From Planctomycetes bacterium RBG_16_41_13 (GTDB lineage: Bacteria > Planctomycetota > Brocadiia > Brocadiales > Brocadiaceae), in contig MHYI01000103.1 in assembly GCA_001828295.1 (NCBI GenBank), positions 3,096 through 9,266 on the forward strand: a stretch of DNA of 6,171 nucleotides, in the 5' to 3' direction. Under the pieces are notes generated by a model that had not been told where the DNA came from, did no database searches, and saw only the letters and a program-made list of their open reading frames with translations. Positions 5,285 through 6,171 of this stretch are shown here, piece after piece. Both the position numbers and the translations under genes were made by a program. Positions within the stretch are counted from its first letter, which is position 1, and each line of letters starts with the position of its first letter.

Positions 5285-6171
5285 ATGTGTTTTTATTCAG
5301 TTAAATTATATTGCATCTTTACGGCACTATTGTGTATGCCTTTTTTATTTCATTCCGAATGCATCTGTCAAAACTTTGTGGTAAATGGGGAGTTGCAAAA
5401 AGACGGGAAGGAAGGAAACCGAAAAGACAGTATCATTCGAAAAGAGTCATTACTCATTAAGGACAAAAGGATTTATATAAAGACGGTAATAGACCAGGGT
5501 TCTAAACGTCTTACGGATCATGACCGATATAAAGAAATGCTGTATTTGCTGCCGAAAGAAATCGTCTTTGATGATATGAGCAAACGCATTTATTATTATA
5601 CGGAAGGTACAGAAATCGAAGTTGGACAATTGAAGAATTTTTTAGGATTTATGCCTTACATAGGATTGTCCGAGGGGGTAAGAATTGTAAGTTCCCCTAC
5701 TGATGCGAAATTATTGATTTCGTTAAACAACAAAGCCTTTTCCAAATCGGTGATACATTCTGATGAAAGTATGGAGAAAACATTGAGCAAAAAATGCGGG
5801 CAATGCCATCTATTGGAATATATATTTTCACACAAAGATTGGACGGAGGAGGACGTCCTGCACGCATTCAACCGGCTGCAAATGGAAACGGAGGAAAAAT
5901 TCACAAAAGATGAGCTTGAAATAATGCATGTATTCAAAAAATACCAGCATGGTGAAATTGACAGGGAGAAACTAAATGAGTTTCATTCTTTAAAAGACCT
6001 GGCAGAAAATGATATTAAAACCGTCACAGAAAGCATTTATACGAACAATTGCATCCCATGTCATAGTCCGTCAAAATTGGAGGACATTACATTGTTATAT
6101 TCAAAACAAAGGTGCAAAAGTATTGTCGAAAGAATGAGGGAAAAAGAACCTTCTCTTTTTTTGGATACTGA
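5285..6171 (+). CDS. Secreted c-type cytochrome with at least two CxxCH heme sites (3' end outside window)
   Basis: An open frame of 295 codons runs from an ATG at 5285 off the right edge without a stop. The first 25 residues look like a Sec signal peptide: K7, then a hydrophobic core LYCIFTALLCMPFLF (8-22), then HSECICQ. The cleavage site is not obvious, as no clear AxA or lipobox is present. Residues 30-165 are Lys-rich and have no Cys; I do not recognise this domain. Two covalent heme c sites follow: CGQCH (171-175) and CIPCH (256-260), about 85 residues apart. After the second, the pattern SPSKLEDITLLYSKQRCKSI and VERMREKEPS matches the short cytochrome c fold in which the helix with V-x-RM follows the heme site, as in di-heme cytochromes of the quinohemoprotein amine dehydrogenase alpha-subunit type; M284 is a possible distal ligand. 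The protein should act outside the cytoplasmic membrane in electron transfer (periplasm, or the anammoxosome in an anammox bacterium). More hemes or a catalytic domain could lie beyond the window. Cytochrome c identity is firm; partner and reaction are unknown. Confidence 0.85.
   Translation, partial: MCFYSVKLYCIFTALLCMPFLFHSECICQNFVVNGELQKDGKEGNRKDSIIRKESLLIKDKRIYIKTVIDQGSKRLTDHDRYKEMLYLLPKEIVFDDMSKRIYYYTEGTEIEVGQLKNFLGFMPYIGLSEGVRIVSSPTDAKLLISLNNKAFSKSVIHSDESMEKTLSKKCGQCHLLEYIFSHKDWTEEDVLHAFNRLQMETEEKFTKDELEIMHVFKKYQHGEIDREKLNEFHSLKDLAENDIKTVTESIYTNNCIPCHSPSKLEDITLLYSKQRCKSIVERMREKEPSLFLDT

Noticed and set aside
5067..5285. 72-codon plus-strand open frame ending at the cytochrome start
   Set aside because: It crosses an inverted-repeat arm and the CACAAAG repeats; the Thr/Lys/His-rich part is repeat-derived translation known to cause spurious annotations.
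1..6171. tRNA, rRNA, transposase or phage genes
   Set aside because: No cloverleaf, rRNA-like stretch, DDE-type transposase or integrase sequence could be recognised on either strand.

Overview
The window looks like a chromosomal segment from a low-to-moderate GC, Gram-negative-type bacterium. Three things make a planctomycete of the anammox (Brocadiales, Kuenenia/Brocadia-like) type my best guess: a very long GreA-type protein with a large N-terminal extension, a secreted multi-CxxCH c-type cytochrome, and spacers filled with short dispersed palindromes. This assignment is an inference from general gene character, not from a phylogenetic marker.

Layout from left to right: (1) the 5' part of a small RRM-type RNA-binding protein on the minus strand (1-259, C-terminus outside the window); (2) a 500-bp spacer holding a nine-C run, a perfect 10-bp hairpin and a 148-bp nested inverted repeat that stops four bases short of the next gene; (3) a 740-residue GreA-family transcript-cleavage/elongation factor on the minus strand (760-2982), with a helical N-terminal region and a probable CarD/TRCF-like barrel in front of the usual GreA coiled coil and FKBP-like domain; (4) a divergent intergenic region (2983-3377) with more repeat copies and a good sigma70-like promoter; (5) a MOFRL-family glycerate 2-kinase on the plus strand (3378-4706); (6) a gene-free spacer of about 580 bp with an imperfect GC-rich inverted repeat and a CACAAAG repeat cluster; (7) the first 295 codons of a secreted di-heme (or more) c-type cytochrome on the plus strand (5285 to the window end).

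The genes do not form one obvious pathway. The two minus-strand genes both act on RNA or transcription but are about 500 bp apart and probably separate units. The glycerate kinase feeds 2-phosphoglycerate into lower glycolysis/gluconeogenesis and appears to be monocistronic. The cytochrome starts a new unit and is probably a periplasmic (or, if this is an anammox organism, anammoxosome-lumen) electron-transfer protein. The most unusual material is the architecture of the long GreA, the unrecognised N-terminal domain of the cytochrome, and the nested palindrome whose core recurs on the far side of greA. I see no clear evidence of a wholly new multi-gene system.
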